Below, one piece after another: positions 1 to 8,700 of a DNA stretch of 22,122 nucleotides. The DNA is from CAYOBW01 sp964402115 (GTDB taxonomy: Bacteria > Verrucomicrobiota > Kiritimatiellia > UBA8416 > CAYOBW01), in contig CAYOBW010000113.1 in NCBI GenBank assembly GCA_964402115.1, forward strand, positions 1 through 22,122, written 5' to 3'. The position numbers and the translations under genes are program-made. The stretch's first letter is position 1, and each line of letters opens with the position of its first letter. Under the pieces are notes generated by a model. It saw nothing but the letters and a program-made list of their open reading frames with translations, was not told the origin of the DNA and ran no database searches.

Positions 1-28
1 CTGCGACTCGGTCCGCTGGCGGGGACAT

Positions 29-52
29 CCACGGGCTGGCGCCCGCGGCTAC
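29..52 (-). repeat. REP-like hairpin with a GTAG head, minus orientation
   Basis: CCACGGGC (29-36) pairs with GCCCGCGG (41-48) to make an eight-base stem with one A-C mismatch and a TGGC loop. CTAC follows at 49-52, so on the minus strand a GTAG tetranucleotide sits directly at the foot of the hairpin. GTAG or GGAG followed by an imperfect palindrome is the known layout of REP sequences associated with RAYT transposases. Assignment as a REP is inference, because the copy number in the genome is not visible here. Confidence 0.45.
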
Positions 53-149
53 CGGTTGAGGACGATGGCGGCGGCATCAGGGACCACCAGCCTGGAGACG
101 GCGGTCCGCGCCGTTATGCCACGCCGGGGCTGCTTCTGAGGGCCGCCGA

Positions 150-179
150 GTAGGGGCGCCTTCTCCGAAGGCGAGCCCC
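150..179 (+). repeat. REP-like hairpin with a GTAG head, plus orientation
   Basis: GTAG at 150-153 leads into a long hairpin. CGCCTTC (157-163) pairs with GAAGGCG (167-173) around a TCC loop, and GGGG (153-156) pairs with CCCC (176-179) across a two-base AG bulge (174-175). A GTAG head with a bulged stem is typical of REP elements. It lies about 100 bases from an inverted REP-like hairpin at 29-52, an arrangement like a bacterial interspersed mosaic element. It is not followed by a T-tract, so a simple intrinsic terminator is less likely. Confidence 0.5.
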
Positions 180-316
180 GGCACCCACGGGGGAAGGTCC
201 GTGCCGTTCCGGCGGGCGGGCGACGCAAGCACCCTCATGCGAATGCTGCAGCGTTTCAGGCTTCCGTCGGCTGGCAGGCTTGTGTAGGCTATCCCTTCTA
301 CGAAAGGTGTCACGGC

Positions 317-1174
317 ATGTTCCGAGTCTCACTTCAAGTCGCACGCGTCTGGGGCATTCCGATCAAGCTCCACATCACGCTGCTGATCGTCGTCTACTTG
401 GCTATCAGCGTCTTTGGGTGGGTGGGAGGGCTGGTCTTCGAGGCGCTGTTTGCCACCTGCATCGCCTTGCACGAGTTGGGGCATTCGATCGTCGCCATTC
501 GCAAGGGCTGCCGTGTACGCGAGATCACGCTACTGATCCTGGGCGGCGTGGCGCAGATGGAGTCCATCCCGACCCGCCCCCTGGACGAGTTCTTGATGGC
601 TCTAGCAGGCCCCGCTGTAAGCCTGCTGGTGGGGGCGGGTTTGCTGGCCTTTGCGCGGTTCGTGGACATTCCACACATAGCGCTCAAGTCGCCGTGGGAA
701 TTGCGCAGCCTGATCGCGTTTCTGGGGGGTGCGAACATCTTACTTGCAGTCTTCAATCTTCTGCCGGCATTCCCGATGGACGGGGGGCGCGTGTTGCGGG
801 CGCTTCTGTCCTCCCGGATTGGGCGGCTGCGGGCCACCCTGATTGCCTCGCGCGTGGGGCAGATTGTGGCGGTTGGCTTCGGCCTGGTCGGCTACTTCGG
901 TGTGCCGGGCTACGTGCGCCCGTACAACTGGTTGCTGGTGGCCGTTGCCTTTTTCATCTACACGGCGGCCGGCAACGAGTATCGCGCGGAGCGCATCAAA
1001 TCCATGTTGCGCGCACAGGGTTACGCCTGCACGTCGGACGAAGAGCCGTCCACGGAACCTGCCGGCGAGAACGAGGTCGTCATCAGCCCGCCGCCGTACG
1101 AGAAAGGGCCGGCATCGCGCACGGAGATCCGCCCCGAGAGGCGCAACCCCTTCGACGGTCTTTTCGGCCGGTAG
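317..1174 (+). CDS. Site-2 protease family membrane metallopeptidase (peptidase M50)
   Basis: This is a predicted intramembrane zinc protease that cleaves membrane-bound substrates within or next to the bilayer. The 285-residue product has a hydrophobic N-terminal half with the zinc-binding HELGH motif at residues 52-56. The second metal-ligand motif, NLLPAFPMDGGR, is at 147-158. Further hydrophobic helices lie around 93-112, 133-150 and 181-217. The residues after about 225 are hydrophilic and end in a charged, proline-containing tail. Many compact M50 proteins of this type carry a C-terminal CBS pair or a PDZ domain, and neither is visible here. The ATG is preceded at proper spacing by AAAGGTG. 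It is convergent with the phosphoglucose isomerase gene, with 15 bases between stop codons. The substrate is unknown; the family assignment is secure. Confidence 0.9.
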   Translation: MFRVSLQVARVWGIPIKLHITLLIVVYLAISVFGWVGGLVFEALFATCIALHELGHSIVAIRKGCRVREITLLILGGVAQMESIPTRPLDEFLMALAGPAVSLLVGAGLLAFARFVDIPHIALKSPWELRSLIAFLGGANILLAVFNLLPAFPMDGGRVLRALLSSRIGRLRATLIASRVGQIVAVGFGLVGYFGVPGYVRPYNWLLVAVAFFIYTAAGNEYRAERIKSMLRAQGYACTSDEEPSTEPAGENEVVISPPPYEKGPASRTEIRPERRNPFDGLFGR

Positions 1175-1189
1175 GCTTTTCCAGTCCGC

Positions 1190-2851
1190 TCAGCGCGCCG
1201 CGCGCCGGCTCTGCCGGTAGCGGCGGATCAGCGCGTTGGTGGACGCGTCGTGATTCAGCTCCGGCTCGGCCGCCGCGGTCAGCTCGGGCAGGATCGCCTT
1301 GGCCAGCTCCTTGCCGAGTTGGACGCCCCACTGGTCGAACGAGTAGACGTCCCAGATGACGCCCTGCACGAACACCTTGTGCTCGTACAGCGCGGTGAGT
1401 GCGCCCAGCGTGAAGGGGGTCAGGCGTTCGGCCAGGAGGGTGTTGGTGGGGCGGTTGCCCTCGAACGTCTTGTGCGGGATCAGGGCTGGTTCCACGCCCT
1501 GCGTCGCCAGCTCCTGCGCCGTCTTGCCGTGCGCCAGCGCCTCAGGCTGCGCGAAGAAGTTCGCCATCAGCTTGTCGTGGTGATCGCCCTTGGGGTTGTG
1601 CGAGTGGCAGAACCCGATGAAGTCCGCCGGCACGAGCTTCGTGCCCTGGTGAATGAGCTGGTAGAAGGCGTGCTGCCCGTTGGTGCCGGGCTCACCCCAG
1701 ATGACGGGGCCGGTCTGCCACTTCACGCGCCGGCCCTGCTTGTCCGTGCACTTCCCGTTGCTCTCCATGTCCACCTGCTGGAAGTGCGCCGCAAAGCGGC
1801 AAAGGTACTGATCGTAAGGCAGGATGGCGTGCGTGGCGGCGTCGAAGAAGCCGTTATACCAGACCCCGAGCAGCCCCAGGATTACCGGCAGGTTGCGCTC
1901 GAAGGGCGCCGTGCGGAAATGGTTGTCCATGGCGTGGAAGCCGTTCAGCATCTCGCCGAAGGCCTCCGGTCCGATGGCCATCATCAGCGACAGGCCGACC
2001 GCGGAGCAGAGTGAGTAACGCCCGCCCACCCAATCCCAGAGCGCGAACATATTGGCGGCGTCTATGCCGAAGTTCTCGACCTTTTCCATGGCCGAGCTGG
2101 ACGAGACCGCGACGAAGTGACGGGCGACGGCGGCGGTGCCAGGGTGATGATCCCCCAGCCAGGCCTTGGCCGTCTCGGCATTCGTCATGGTTTCCTGCGT
2201 GTCGAAGGTCTTGGAGGCGATGATGAACAGCGTTTCGTCCCGCTCCAGGCCGAGGAGGGCTTCGGCGATGTGGGTGCCGTCCACGTTGGAGACGAACTTC
2301 ACGTTGAGGTGGCGCGCGCTGTAAGGTTTCAGCGCTTCGCAGGCCATGGCCGGCCCGAGGTCGGAGCCGCCGATGCCGATGTTGATCACGTTGCGGATGG
2401 CTTTTCCCGTGCAGCCTTTCCATGCGCCGTCGCGCACGAGCCTGGCGAAGCCGGCCATCTGGTCGAGCACGCTCCGCACGTCCACCATGACGTCCTTCAT
2501 TTCGCCCTTGTCGAGGGTGAGAACGGGGTCCGCGCTCCGGTTGCGCAGGGCCGTGTGCAGTACCGCGCGTTTTTCGGTGACGTTGATCAGTTTCCCGGTG
2601 AACATCGCCTCGGTGGCGGCTCGCACGCCGCGCGCTTCCGCGAGGGCGAACAGCAGCGCCATGACCTCGTCCGTGACGAGGTTCTTGGAGTAGTCGAGCA
2701 GCAGGCCGGCAGCCTCGGCGGTCATGCGCTCCGCGCGGGTCGGATCTTCTTTGAGGAGTGAGCGAAGGTGCATGGCAGCGACGCGCTTGCGGGCTGCCTT
2801 GAGGTTGCGCCAGGCGGCGGTGTGGGTCAACAAAGGGGTCTTGCGGGCCAT
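1190..2851 (-). CDS. pgi: Glucose-6-phosphate isomerase
   Basis: This cytoplasmic enzyme interconverts glucose 6-phosphate and fructose 6-phosphate in glycolysis and gluconeogenesis, and it feeds mannose and hexosamine synthesis. The 553-residue length matches the E. coli-type enzyme. The first family signature, DWVGGRYSLCSAVG, is at 273-286. The second region, GVIWDVYSFDQWGVQLGK, is at 497-514. Expected catalytic residues are present: Glu363 (in MESNGK), His394 (in NGQHAF) and Lys514. Residue 511 is Gln where the family almost always has Glu (GVELGK). I start the gene at the ATG at 2851, which has GGGAG just upstream and gives the usual N-terminus; the same frame stays open further upstream but that part has no family resemblance. 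It is divergent from the nuclease-domain gene. Confidence 0.96.
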   Translation of the reverse strand: MARKTPLLTHTAAWRNLKAARKRVAAMHLRSLLKEDPTRAERMTAEAAGLLLDYSKNLVTDEVMALLFALAEARGVRAATEAMFTGKLINVTEKRAVLHTALRNRSADPVLTLDKGEMKDVMVDVRSVLDQMAGFARLVRDGAWKGCTGKAIRNVINIGIGGSDLGPAMACEALKPYSARHLNVKFVSNVDGTHIAEALLGLERDETLFIIASKTFDTQETMTNAETAKAWLGDHHPGTAAVARHFVAVSSSSAMEKVENFGIDAANMFALWDWVGGRYSLCSAVGLSLMMAIGPEAFGEMLNGFHAMDNHFRTAPFERNLPVILGLLGVWYNGFFDAATHAILPYDQYLCRFAAHFQQVDMESNGKCTDKQGRRVKWQTGPVIWGEPGTNGQHAFYQLIHQGTKLVPADFIGFCHSHNPKGDHHDKLMANFFAQPEALAHGKTAQELATQGVEPALIPHKTFEGNRPTNTLLAERLTPFTLGALTALYEHKVFVQGVIWDVYSFDQWGVQLGKELAKAILPELTAAAEPELNHDASTNALIRRYRQSRRAAR

Positions 2852-3096
2852 ATTCTGCTCCCTGCCATGCGTGGCTTGCGCCGGCCCTCCGCTCCATCGT
2901 GGAACGGGTCGGTCACGCAAACGCATAACGAATACACGATGGGCTGCGGCGAGGCAACGCCGATTTGCAGCCGATTTCTCGCCGCCGTGGCCAGAGCTTT
3001 CCCTTTGCATCGTCAGGCCTCTTGTAGTTAAGTAGTTGCGGTGTCACGGCATCTTTGGCAGGCGCGGTCGGCTGCGGGTGAGGGAGGGGTGGGCAA
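2852..3096. other. Divergent intergenic region between pgi and the nuclease-domain gene
   Basis: These 245 bases must hold promoters for both flanking genes. The best candidates are weak. Toward the right, TTGCAT (3005-3010) and TTAAGT (3028-3033) are 17 bases apart. Toward the left, on the minus strand, TTGCCT and TATTCG are 17 bases apart. Neither is close enough to the sigma-70 consensus to be called firmly. A GGGAGGGG ribosome-binding site precedes the ATG at 3097. Confidence 0.4.
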
Positions 3097-3681
3097 ATGA
3101 TTCCGGTCAAGGTGGATCAGCTGTTGATCTCGAACGTCGGTTTTGTCGTGCTGCTGAAGGGGTTGCACGACGAGCGCTCGCTGCCCATCTTCATTGGCGC
3201 CACGGAGGCCCAGGCCATCGCCCTCTGGACCAACAAGGTCGAAGTGCCCCGTCCGCTGACGCACGACCTGCTGAAGAGCATCCTGGACTACATGGAGTGC
3301 CGCCTGGTGCGGGTCGAGATCTGCGATTTGCGCGAGGGGACTTTCTACGCCAGCCTGATCCTGGACACGGGCGGTGAGGAGCGCGCCATGGATTCCCGTC
3401 CCAGCGACGCCATCAACCTGGCCCTGCGCCTGGAAGCGCCCATCTACGTGAGCGCGGAGGTCATGAACGAGGCGGGGCGGGTGCTGCCCGAAGAACTGTC
3501 GACAGCCGGCGGCGACGCGGTGGAGGCGCCGGACGGGGTGCGAGGGGCAGCGGCGGGGGAAAACGACTTGTCGGGGTTGCAGCGGCAGTTGGAGCAGGCT
3601 GTCGTCGAGGAACGGTACGAGGCGGCCGCGAGCCTGCGGGACGCCATCAAGCGCTACCGCGAGGCGCATGGCGCCAACTGA
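3097..3681 (+). CDS. Bifunctional nuclease family protein (DUF151) with C-terminal UVR motif
   Basis: The 194-residue product has two parts. Residues 1 to about 132 form a bifunctional nuclease (BFN/DUF151) domain with the characteristic IFIGATEAQAIA (31-42), RPLTHDLL (52-59) and DSRPSDAINLAL (99-110) segments. After a Gly/Ala-rich linker, residues 159-188 look like a UVR motif, the short helical hairpin by which UvrB and UvrC interact (LQRQLEQAVVEERYEAAASL pattern). BFN-domain proteins are reported to have DNase and RNase activity in plants, but the bacterial role is poorly defined. The UVR motif hints at a link to DNA repair or to another UVR-bearing partner. The ATG has a strong GGGAGGGG site eight or so bases upstream. 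The gene stands alone, 134 bases before the next gene. Confidence is high for the domains and low for the function. Confidence 0.88.
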   Translation: MIPVKVDQLLISNVGFVVLLKGLHDERSLPIFIGATEAQAIALWTNKVEVPRPLTHDLLKSILDYMECRLVRVEICDLREGTFYASLILDTGGEERAMDSRPSDAINLALRLEAPIYVSAEVMNEAGRVLPEELSTAGGDAVEAPDGVRGAAAGENDLSGLQRQLEQAVVEERYEAAASLRDAIKRYREAHGAN

Positions 3682-3815
3682 GCCGGTAATCGTACCCGCC
3701 CGCGGCCGGCACGGAATCGCCGCTTGCCCGCCGGGCGGCAGTTAGCGTACAGTGCGGCCCAGTTGCCCGTGGGCGGCAGCCGCGGGACGGAGCGCGCTAC
3801 GGCGGGGACGCTGCC

Positions 3816-4556
3816 ATGAACGACAAACTGGTGATCATTCCGACCTACGACGAGCGCGAGAACGTCGGCCCGATCGCGGCAGCCGTCAATGCCCAGTTGC
3901 CCGATGCCGATCTCCTTTTCGTGGACGACAACTCGCCCGACGGCACCGGGGGCTTGCTGGACAGCATGGCCGCCGCCGATCCTCGCATCCAGGTTCTCCA
4001 CCGGGCGGGCAAGAGCGGGTTGGGGCGGGCCTACGTGGCCGGTTTTCAGTGGGCGCTGGAGCGGCATTACCGGCTGATTTTTGAGATGGATGCCGATTTC
4101 TCGCACGACCCGCACGAGCTGCCGAACCTCGTCAGGGCGGCGGCCGGGGCGGACCTGGTGCTGGGCTCGCGGTACGTCGGCGGCATTCGCATCATCAACT
4201 GGCCCCTGAGCCGGCTCATCATCAGCAAGGGGGCGGCCACATATGTGCGGCTGTTGACCGGTATGCCGGTGACGGATCCCACCGGCGGATTCAAGTGCTA
4301 CCGCCGGGAGGTGCTGGAGGCGATCGCTCTCGATCGCATCCGCTCGAACGGCTACTCGTTCCAGGTGGAGATGACGCACACGGCCTGGATGAAAGGCTTC
4401 CGCATCACGGAGATTCCCATCGTTTTCGCGGACCGCCGCTCGGGCTACTCGAAGATGAGCGGGGCGATCGTCAAGGAGGCGCTCTGGATGGTTTGGAAAC
4501 TGGCCCTGCGAGCGGGGTTCCGGCGCACGCCGCGCTTGGTGCGCCCGTCGGCGTGA
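3816..4556 (+). CDS. Polyprenyl/dolichyl-phosphate mannose synthase (GT2, DPM1-like)
   Basis: This predicted cytoplasmic GT2 enzyme transfers mannose from GDP-mannose to a polyprenyl phosphate, giving the lipid-linked donor used by GT-C enzymes outside the membrane. The 246 residues contain the DPM1 motif series: IPTYDEREN near the start, VDDNSPDGT around 35-43, the metal-binding EMDADFSHDP around 89-98, GSRYVGG, and DPTGGFKCYRR around 151-161. It ends in a soluble tail without the two membrane helices of GtrB-type enzymes, so it resembles the catalytic-only class (human DPM1, mycobacterial Ppm1 domain 2). It is followed closely by the UbiA gene and then the large DUF2723 gene, which fits donor synthesis for glycosyl transfer across the membrane. 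The sugar could be glucose or GlcNAc instead of mannose; motifs favour mannose. Confidence 0.88.
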   Translation: MNDKLVIIPTYDERENVGPIAAAVNAQLPDADLLFVDDNSPDGTGGLLDSMAAADPRIQVLHRAGKSGLGRAYVAGFQWALERHYRLIFEMDADFSHDPHELPNLVRAAAGADLVLGSRYVGGIRIINWPLSRLIISKGAATYVRLLTGMPVTDPTGGFKCYRREVLEAIALDRIRSNGYSFQVEMTHTAWMKGFRITEIPIVFADRRSGYSKMSGAIVKEALWMVWKLALRAGFRRTPRLVRPSA

Positions 4557-4602
4557 CGGCGAGGGGAAGGGGGCGCGCCGGTTGACGCTGGCGCGGCAAG
4601 GC

Positions 4603-5535
4603 ATGGCAGACCAGGACCCGGACACGACAGCGACGCCCTTTCTGTGCAGCTTGTTTGCCGCCATGCGTCCGTCGCAGTGGACCAAGAACGCGGTGGTGGC
4701 GGCGGCGTTCTTCTTCGCGTGGTTCGACCGGACGCGCCCGACGGCGCTGACGTCCTCCGATATCCTGCACGTGGCCCTGGGGGTGGGGCTGTTCGCCCTC
4801 CTCTCCAGCGGGATCTACCTCTTGAACGACATCCACGACCTGGCGGCCGACCGGTTGCACCCGGTCAAGCGGTTCCGCCCGCTCGCCGCGGGGCGCGTGC
4901 AGCCCTGGCAGGCCGGTCTCCTCTCCGTCTGTTGCCTGGCGCTGGCCCTTGGCGGGGCCAGCCTGCTTGCGGCCCGGTTTGCGTTGGTTGGGTCGGCCTA
5001 TGTCGGCCTGCAGCTGGCCTACACGTACCTGCTCAAGCGCGTCTCGTTCGTGGATGTGCTTGTGATCGCCGCCGGCTTCGTTCTGCGCGCCATCGCCGGC
5101 GCCGTGATTTTCGCCGACGTGACCATCTCGCCCTGGCTGCTGCTCTGCACATTCCTGCTCGCGCTGTTCCTGGGGCTCTGCAAACGCCGCCACGAGAAAC
5201 GGATCCTGCTCGATGCGGGCGCGCAGCACCGCAGCAGCCTGGAACATTACGACAAGCGGCTCCTGGACCAGTTGATCGCCATTGTCTGTGCCACGGTGAT
5301 CGTCTCCTACTCCATCTACACGCTGTGGCCGCAGACCGTCGAGAAATTCGGCACCGCCGGCATGGGGTTCACGATTCCGTTCGTGGTCTTCGGCCTCTTC
5401 CGCTACCTCGACCTGGTTTACCGCAAAGAGGATGGGGGGCGTCCGGAGCGGGTGCTCCTGACCGACGTGCCCCTGGTCGTCAACCTGCTCCTCTACGCAG
5501 TCACCGTGGTGGTGATCCTTTCCACCCGCGCCTGA
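4603..5535 (+). CDS. UbiA-family prenyltransferase, decaprenyl-phosphate phosphoribosyltransferase-like
   Basis: This is a polytopic membrane enzyme of about 310 residues with roughly eight or nine hydrophobic segments. The first aspartate-rich motif is NDIHDLAADRLHPVKRFRP, starting at residue 75. MRPSQWTKN at 21-29 and CKRRHEKRIL in the cytoplasmic loop are typical of the branch containing mycobacterial DPPR synthase (Rv3806c), which couples PRPP to decaprenyl phosphate. In mycobacteria that product leads to the arabinose donor of the envelope. A quinone-pathway UbiA is the alternative, but the neighbours (a polyprenyl-P-mannose synthase and a GT-C-type enzyme) favour a lipid-sugar role. I chose the ATG at 4603; an in-frame TTG at 4582 would add seven residues. 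The gap to the upstream gene is 46 bases, so the two are probably co-transcribed. Confidence 0.82.
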   Translation: MADQDPDTTATPFLCSLFAAMRPSQWTKNAVVAAAFFFAWFDRTRPTALTSSDILHVALGVGLFALLSSGIYLLNDIHDLAADRLHPVKRFRPLAAGRVQPWQAGLLSVCCLALALGGASLLAARFALVGSAYVGLQLAYTYLLKRVSFVDVLVIAAGFVLRAIAGAVIFADVTISPWLLLCTFLLALFLGLCKRRHEKRILLDAGAQHRSSLEHYDKRLLDQLIAIVCATVIVSYSIYTLWPQTVEKFGTAGMGFTIPFVVFGLFRYLDLVYRKEDGGRPERVLLTDVPLVVNLLLYAVTVVVILSTRA

Positions 5536-5612
5536 CGCGCGGGCCGGGGGTGTGCCACCTGTTGTGACGTTTGGCGCCCTCGAACGTTCACCGAACGAGG
5601 CCGGTCAAGTCC

Positions 5613-5642
5613 TTGCCTCACCGGCGCAACCTGTGCTAAGGT
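5613..5642 (+). promoter_or_regulatory. Candidate promoter for the DUF2723 gene
   Basis: TTGCCT at 5613-5618 is followed after 18 bases by TAAGGT at 5637-5642. The downstream box is preceded by TGC, an extended -10 arrangement. It lies about 70 bases before the start codon of the large membrane protein, in the only sizeable gap (182 bases) of this gene group. The matches to consensus are partial, so this is a tentative call. Confidence 0.3.
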
Positions 5643-5717
5643 TAACGGGTTTGGTGTGTAAGCGGAGGAGGCCGGAGGCGCTGCGGACCGGCCAGGCGAG
5701 GGGAGCATAGCGCGACC

Positions 5718-8700
5718 ATGGCAAGTACGACGATCGACACCGAGGCGCCGCCCACAAGATTTCTGCGGAAACTTGACTGGAGCGCGTTCTGGACAACCTT
5801 CCTGATCTCCTTCATCGGCTACTTCCTGACCCTGGCGCCGACCGTCACCCTCGAGGACTCCGGGGAACTGGCTGTGGCCGGGGACTGCCTGGGCGTGCCC
5901 CATCCGCCGGGCTACCCGATCTGGACGATGCTGGTCTGGGTCTTTACCAAGGTCTTTGCGTTCGTGCATTTCCGCGGACAGCCGAACCCGGCCTGGAGCA
6001 TCGGCCTGGCCTCCGCCGTCTTCGGCGCGCTGGCCGCCGGCATCAGCGCCATGCTCGTCTGCCGGTCCGGCACGGACTTGCTGCGGGTCGCGCGTGACAC
6101 GGCGCAAAAGCCGCGCCATGCGACCGAGGACTGGATCTGCTGGATGGGCGGCGTGGTCAGCAGCCTGCTGTTTGCCTTCACGCCCGTGATGTGGTCGCAG
6201 ACCGTCATCGTGGAAGTCTACGCACTCAACTCGTTTTTCCTGACCATCGTGCTCCTGCTCTCCTACTGGTGGATGGTGCAGCCGTCGAACCGGCTGTTGT
6301 ACGTGACGGCGTTCATATTCGGGCTGGGGCTGACGAACTACCAGGTGCTGCTTCTGGCCGCCATTCCGCTGGCCATCGTCATCTTCCTCAAGAACATCGG
6401 CCTGTTCCGCGACTTCCTCGTCGTCGCCATTCCGCTGGCCCTGCTGTTCGTGGTCTGGCGCGGGGGCATTCTCGAGGGTATCAGCCACCCGACGGATTTC
6501 AGCGATTGGGCTTCGTTCACTCACACGATGTACTTTTACGCGCTGGTCAACTTCCTGATCCTGGGCCTGGGCTTCGCCTTCCTGCCCAACGGCAAGACCG
6601 TGGCGATTACGATCCTGCTGGCGGAGTTGGGGATCTGTTTCTACGCCTACATGCCGCTCGTGTCCGACCTGCGCAAGCCGCTGCCCATGAACTGGGGCTA
6701 TCCCCGCACCTGGGAGGGGTTCAAGCATGCCGTGACGCGCGGCCAGTACGAGAAGATCGAGGTGACCAACGTCTTCTCCATGCAGTTCATTCACCAGATC
6801 GGGTTCTACTTCTCGGACCTGCGCATCCAATACACGCTGCTGGCCATGCCGCTCGGCTTCCTGCCGTTTACCGTGTGGCGGGTCCTGATCGGCAAGCAGC
6901 GCGTCACCGCGCTCCACGCGGCCGTGATCCTGGGCGTGCCGGCGGTCATCCTGGGTGAATTGCACAAGTACCTGGGGCCGGGAAACGCGCTGCTCGAATT
7001 CGCCTACAAGAGCCTGCTGCTGGGTGTGTTGGCGCTGGCCGCGCTGGGTTTGGCGATCATGGGCATCAGCCAGGCGGTGGGTGTCTGGAAACGGTTCTTC
7101 GGTTCGCCCGCTTCGTCCGGAACGGCCGGCCCGAGCATCCCCGCGTCCGAACCGCCCGTTCGCGTGATCGTCGACGACCTCTCTCAGCAGTGGATGCTCT
7201 CCACCATGGTGGCGTTCCTCATGATGAGCGTGGCGCTGATCGCCCTCTGCAATCCGAAGTGCGACATCCAGGACAACTTCATCCAGAAGGTGAAGTTTAT
7301 CATGTCGCACGAGCTGTACGCGCTGTGGATCGGCTACGGCATCATCTTCGGCCTCGCCTTTACCGACACCTTCTTCCGCGACAACCGCGCGGTCATCCGG
7401 CTCTCCCTGCTGGGGACGGCGCTGCTGCCGCTGATCCCGATTCACCGCAACCTGTCGGACAAGGAACTGATCCGGGTCTACGGCGGCGCCGAGCAGAACG
7501 GCTACGATTTCGGCTGGCAGTTCGGCAACTACCAACTGCGGGGCGCGGAGGCCATCAGCGAGGAACTCAGCCCGGACGAGGAGCCCCTGCCAAATCCCGA
7601 GTACCCGCCCGAGATGGGCCCTGACGCCGTGTTCTTCGGCGGCACCGATCCGGGGCGGTTCGTGCCCACCTACATGATCTACGGCGCCGATGTGCGCCCC
7701 GACGTCTTCCTGATCACCCAGAACGCTTTGGCGGACAACACCTACATGTCCGTCATGCGCGATCTCTATGGCGACGCGATCTGGATTCCGGCGGTTGAGG
7801 ATAGCGCCAAGGCCTTCGCGCGCTACGTGGACGAGGTCCAGTCCGGCAAGCGCCCGCGCAACGCCGACCTCAAGATCGAGAACGGCCGGGTGCAGGTCAG
7901 CGGCGCGCTGGGCGTGATGGAGATCAACGGCATCCTGGCCCAGATGATCTTCGAGCGCAACATCTGGAAGCACAGCTTCTACGTGGAAGAGAGCTACGTC
8001 ATCCCCTGGATGTATGAGTACCTCTTGCCGCACGGCCTGATCATGAAGATCGGCCACGATCTCGTTGTGCCCCCGCGGGCCGCGGCGGGGGCGGAGGCCG
8101 AGCCGGACATCGCCTACATCGCGCGCACCTACTACGCGAAACAGCGCGACGCCGTGCGCGACGATATGGACTTCTGGGACTGGTATACGCGGCGGCTGAT
8201 CGACAACCCGGCCTTCGTCCGCGATATCGTGGCGCGGAAGTCGTTTTCCAAGCTGCGCAGCGCGCTCGGCGGGCTTTACGCGAACCGCGGGCTCTACCGT
8301 TTCGCCGAGGAGGCCTTCCAGGAGTCGCGCATCCTCTACCCCCTCAGCCCGGAGGCCAACTTCCGGCTCGTGCAGGAGGTCTACATGCCTTACCGCCGGT
8401 TCAACGAGGCGCGGCAGGTGATCGCCTGGTTCGGCACGCAGGACCCGGGCAACGAGAAGGTGAAGCCGTTCCTGGGTCAGATGGACGACTACCGGACGTT
8501 GTTCGAGCGCATCGGGAAACTGGAGAAGGATTACCAAACCCGGCCCGGCGACGCGAACACGGTGTTCGAACTGGCCCAACTGTACTGGAAGGCCCAGCAG
8601 CGACGCCTCTTCAAGGACATGGCGGATGTGCTCCTGGCGAGCACGAACCTGCCCGGCCAGTACTACTACGGTTTGACGGGCATGCTGCAGGCCGGCGGAT

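Larger units (their letters stand above)
1..316. other. Non-coding region upstream of the membrane protease gene
   Basis: I find no convincing gene in these 316 bases. The ORFs that cross it are short, low-complexity readings without family resemblance. It contains two REP-like hairpins in opposite orientation (29-52 and 150-179). Its right end carries the ribosome-binding site of the following gene, an AAAGGTG stretch at 303-309, seven bases before the ATG at 317. I could not identify a clear promoter. The stretch may be the downstream flank of a gene lying to the left of the window. Confidence 0.6.

Noticed and set aside
280..1359. A 359-codon plus-strand frame overlapping the membrane protease
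   Set aside because: The 317-1174 frame contains HELGH and the second zinc motif at proper spacing; this frame has neither.
306..3052. Identical 13-mer GGTGTCACGGCAT at 306-318 and 3040-3052, both just before genes
   Set aside because: A few identical 13-mers are expected by chance in a 22-kb window, and the two sites stand differently relative to the start codons.
4582..4602. TTG start codon for the UbiA-family gene
   Set aside because: The in-frame ATG at 4603 gives an N-terminus of normal length for the family; the TTG has only a distant purine-rich stretch.
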